Shown: positions 61,953 to 64,000 of the stretch, piece after piece
Numbering within the stretch: position 1 is the stretch's first letter
Layout of the letters: each line of letters opens with the position of its first letter
Translations under genes and position numbers: made by a program
The notes under the pieces: generated by a model
The model's database searches: none
What the model saw: only the letters and a program-made list of their open reading frames with translations
What the model was told of the DNA's origin: nothing
Assembly: GCA_963628035.1 (NCBI GenBank)
Contig: CAVGED010000122.1
Span: 24,596-88,595 of the forward strand
DNA from: 14-2 sp963628035
Lineage (GTDB): Bacteria > Bacillota > Clostridia > Lachnospirales > Lachnospiraceae
Length of the DNA: 64,000 nt
Direction: 5' to 3'

Positions 61953-63842
61953 ATGGAAAAAAGAACAGCAGATCGGATTGCCGGACTGCACCTGCCGGAG
62001 TATGTAGAAAAATTATTGAATGATGCCAGGGCTGTTATCCTGCCAAGGACGCGGGAAGAATTGCTGAAGCTGGCTATGGGAGGCTCGGATCAGCTTCAGT
62101 TTCAGGTTGCATATGAAGTGGAAGGAAAGGGAAGTATACAGGAAGCCACAGTCACCAAGTGTAAAAATGGCATTGTGGTCAACTATATGGATGATTATAT
62201 GAGGCGAAGGGATCCGGACTGCCTTGTGGTGGCGGATGACCGGGATACGGATAAGCCACGCTTCCGGGAACTCTATCACTATGATTTTGAAGAGCTTCGC
62301 GGGCGTACCTACGAGTGGCTGAAGGAGCAGGAATTGATCGTGTTCCCCTTCAAGTCCGGTGGCCGGGAATATGGCTACGATTCTGTGTGCATTGCTCCGG
62401 CAAATGCAGGATTTTTCGCGGCAGGATTGGCGGATCTTCAGGAATTTCTGGACATCGATGGGATCGACTGGGAATTTGAGCCCAGAGCGCTGTTGCTTCT
62501 GGCTCCGCCCTTTCGGCACACGCATTTTGACGGCAAGCAGGTTGTGGTGCATAACCGCCTTCCCGGAATCCATGAAGTATATTCCTATAATCTTTACCCG
62601 GGACCCAGCGCGAAAAAGGGGATATACGGGGTGCTGCTGAATATCGGTGAGGAGGAGGGCTGGATCACGGCCCATGCTTCCACGGTAAAAGTAGTCACAC
62701 CTTATGACAATGAGATCGTTATTCTGCACGAGGGGGCCTCCGGCGGTGGAAAGAGCGAGATGCTGGAGGATATCCATAAGGAGCCGGATGGCCGTATCGT
62801 GCTGGGAGAAAACAGCCGGACCGGGGAAAAGGATTATCTTGTTCTGCATGAAACCTGTGAGCTGCTTCCGGTGACGGACGATATGGCGTTGTGCCATCCG
62901 GCGCTGTCAAACGACAGCAATAAACTGGTGGTAAAGGATGCGGAATCCGCCTGGTTTCTGCGCCTGGATAATATCAGGGGCTACGGTGATTCGCCTCGCT
63001 ATGAGAAGATATTCACACAACCAAAGGAACCGCTGATCTTTCTGAATATCCAGGGGGTTCCGGGGGCAACCTGTCTGGTGTGGGAGCACACCCCGGATCA
63101 TGACGGTCAGCCCTGTCCCAATCCGCGGGTGATCCTGCCAAGAAGACTTGTTCCCAATGCCATTGAGGCACCGGTTGAGGTAGATATCCGAAGCTTCGGC
63201 GTTCGGGCGCCTGCCTGTACCAGAGAGAATCCCACCTATGGGATCCTGGGCATCTTCCAGATCCTTCCGCCGGCGCTGGCCTGGCTCTGGAGGCTGGTGG
63301 CTCCCAGAGGCTATAAGAACCCAAGCATTATTGATTCCGGGGAGATGAAGAGTGAGGGCGTTGGTTCCTACTGGCCGTTTGCCACGGGTAAGATGGTGAC
63401 ACAGGCAAACCTGCTTCTTCGGCAGATCGTTCATTCCGGTGGCACCCGCTATGTTCTGATCCCCAACCAGCATATCGGCGCCTATGAAGTAAGCTTCATG
63501 CCCCAATGGATCGCCAGAGAATACATTGCCCGCCGGGGCGGAGCCAAGTTCAAGCCGGAAAATCTGGTGGAAGCGCGCTGCCCGCTTCTGGGCTTCGCGC
63601 TGAAGTCGCTGCGGGTGGACGGCCAATATATCCGCCGGGCGTTTCTGCGTCCCGAAACGCAGAGCGAGGTGGGCGAAGACGGCTACGATGCCGGAGCACA
63701 GATCCTGATGGAGTTCTTCCGCAAGGAGCTTACGAAGTATGATAAGGAAGAATTGGATCCGCTGGGAAGAGAGATCATCCATGCTTTTATGGCGGGGGCG
63801 TCCGTGCAGGACTATATGGAATTGATCCCAATGAGGATATAG
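61953..63842 (+). CDS. DUF4914-family protein with HPr-kinase/PEPCK-like P-loop
   Basis: A 629-residue cytosolic protein resembling the DUF4914 family. Its central region has a Walker A of the HPr-kinase/PEP-carboxykinase style, HEGASGGGKSEML (about residues 264-276), compared with GxSGxGKSE in HPr kinases. Later it has YWPFATGKMVTQANLL and the basic, aromatic end SFMPQWIAREYIARRGG, also reminiscent of PEPCK-like enzymes. No substrate is established for the family. In-frame codons go back to 61908, but AAGGAGG lies six bases before the ATG at 61953. It sits after the rpoBC terminator as a separate unit, with no clear promoter of its own in the 58 bases between. Confidence 0.78.
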   Translation: MEKRTADRIAGLHLPEYVEKLLNDARAVILPRTREELLKLAMGGSDQLQFQVAYEVEGKGSIQEATVTKCKNGIVVNYMDDYMRRRDPDCLVVADDRDTDKPRFRELYHYDFEELRGRTYEWLKEQELIVFPFKSGGREYGYDSVCIAPANAGFFAAGLADLQEFLDIDGIDWEFEPRALLLLAPPFRHTHFDGKQVVVHNRLPGIHEVYSYNLYPGPSAKKGIYGVLLNIGEEEGWITAHASTVKVVTPYDNEIVILHEGASGGGKSEMLEDIHKEPDGRIVLGENSRTGEKDYLVLHETCELLPVTDDMALCHPALSNDSNKLVVKDAESAWFLRLDNIRGYGDSPRYEKIFTQPKEPLIFLNIQGVPGATCLVWEHTPDHDGQPCPNPRVILPRRLVPNAIEAPVEVDIRSFGVRAPACTRENPTYGILGIFQILPPALAWLWRLVAPRGYKNPSIIDSGEMKSEGVGSYWPFATGKMVTQANLLLRQIVHSGGTRYVLIPNQHIGAYEVSFMPQWIAREYIARRGGAKFKPENLVEARCPLLGFALKSLRVDGQYIRRAFLRPETQSEVGEDGYDAGAQILMEFFRKELTKYDKEELDPLGREIIHAFMAGASVQDYMELIPMRI

Positions 63843-63879
63843 CGTTGTATAATCCCCGAAATTCTGGGAAAGACTGTAA

Positions 63880-63905
63880 CAGTTCAGCCCGCACCATTCG
63901 CAAAA
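63880..63905 (+). repeat. Dispersed intergenic repeat, copy 4
   Basis: CAGTTCAGCCCGC then ACCATTCGCAAAA, 38 bases after the DUF4914 stop and just before an A-rich run and a TTGACA box. Confidence 0.7.
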
Positions 63906-63919
63906 AAATAAAAAAAACC

Positions 63920-63946
63920 TTGACATCTGCGCCCGGCGCTTATATC
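63920..63946 (+). promoter_or_regulatory. Promoter of a gene beyond the window
   Basis: TTGACA (63920-63925) is followed by TATATC (63941-63946) with a short 15-base spacer. The downstream gene is outside the window. Confidence 0.5.
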
Positions 63947-63966
63947 TCAAGTTCCGAAGCAAAATA

Positions 63967-64000
63967 GGCTCAAACCCAGTAAAAATAAGGGTTTGAGCCT
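63967..64000. terminator. Hairpin at the window edge
   Basis: AGGCTCAAACCC (63967-63978) and GGGTTTGAGCCT (63989-64000) form a perfect 12-base stem. Whether a T tract follows cannot be seen, so it may be a terminator or leader hairpin. Confidence 0.6.

Overview
The window looks like a chromosomal segment of a Gram-positive, anaerobic Clostridia-type bacterium, most likely a gut Lachnospiraceae. This is inferred from gene content, not from a database search. The supports are strong AGGAGG-type ribosome binding sites, TTGACA/TATAAT promoters, the rpmG-secE-nusG-rplKAJL-rpoBC order, two cysteine-rich [FeFe]-hydrogenases, a DUF4914 gene after rpoC and tRNAs without encoded CCA.

Layout. 1-1 kb: the 3' end of a tRNA, a GNAT acetyltransferase and tRNA-Arg(CCU). 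1-5.8 kb: a TetR repressor divergent from a small protein, an MMPL/RND transporter and a secreted YhgE-like coiled-coil protein; five copies of an inverted repeat lie between them. 5.9-18 kb: an accessory block bounded by two near-identical diguanylate cyclase genes. It holds three adjoining large ORFs that look like one giant STAND-type ATPase carrying a C-terminal HEPN-like RNxxxH motif, broken by two frame changes and missing its P-loop. It also holds a surface-polysaccharide set (Cthe_2159-like beta-helix lipoprotein, GT2-GtrA glycosyltransferase, phosphodiester glycosidase, membrane protein) and gene relics. 18-22.8 kb: an encapsulin nanocompartment with its ferritin-like cargo, peptidase T, and a Y-family polymerase with a YolD-like partner. 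22.8-23.6 kb: a gene-free stretch with two large inverted-repeat structures.

23.6-29.2 kb: a hydrogen-metabolism locus with an APH-like kinase, two small thioredoxin-like [2Fe-2S] proteins, a PAS-containing sensory-type [FeFe]-hydrogenase, a SpoIIE/PP2C phosphatase and a group B-like [FeFe]-hydrogenase. 29.2-43.3 kb: an accessory transport and regulation region with two AraC-type regulators, two ATC-hydrolase-family proteins, a 5'-truncated ABC exporter pseudogene, an AbiE toxin-antitoxin pair, a heterodimeric ABC exporter and a MacB-type ABC transporter. Five GTTAG-N6-CTAAC palindromes and a duplicated promoter block tie its operons together. 43.4-50.3 kb: a DUF2383-like protein, a DUF4143 ATPase, a PIG-L deacetylase and a second, catalytically asymmetric ABC exporter pair.

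50.3-63.8 kb: core transcription and translation genes (L33, SecE, NusG, L11, L1, L10, L7/L12, RpoB, RpoC) with an L10 leader containing two mutually exclusive hairpins, then a DUF4914 protein with an HPr-kinase-like P-loop. A short dispersed intergenic repeat occurs four times between terminators and promoters. The strongest candidates for something undescribed are the broken STAND-HEPN locus, the GTTAG-N6-CTAAC regulon with early leader terminators, the kinase/phosphatase/sensory-hydrogenase operon, and the two unassigned structures at 22.8-23.3 kb.
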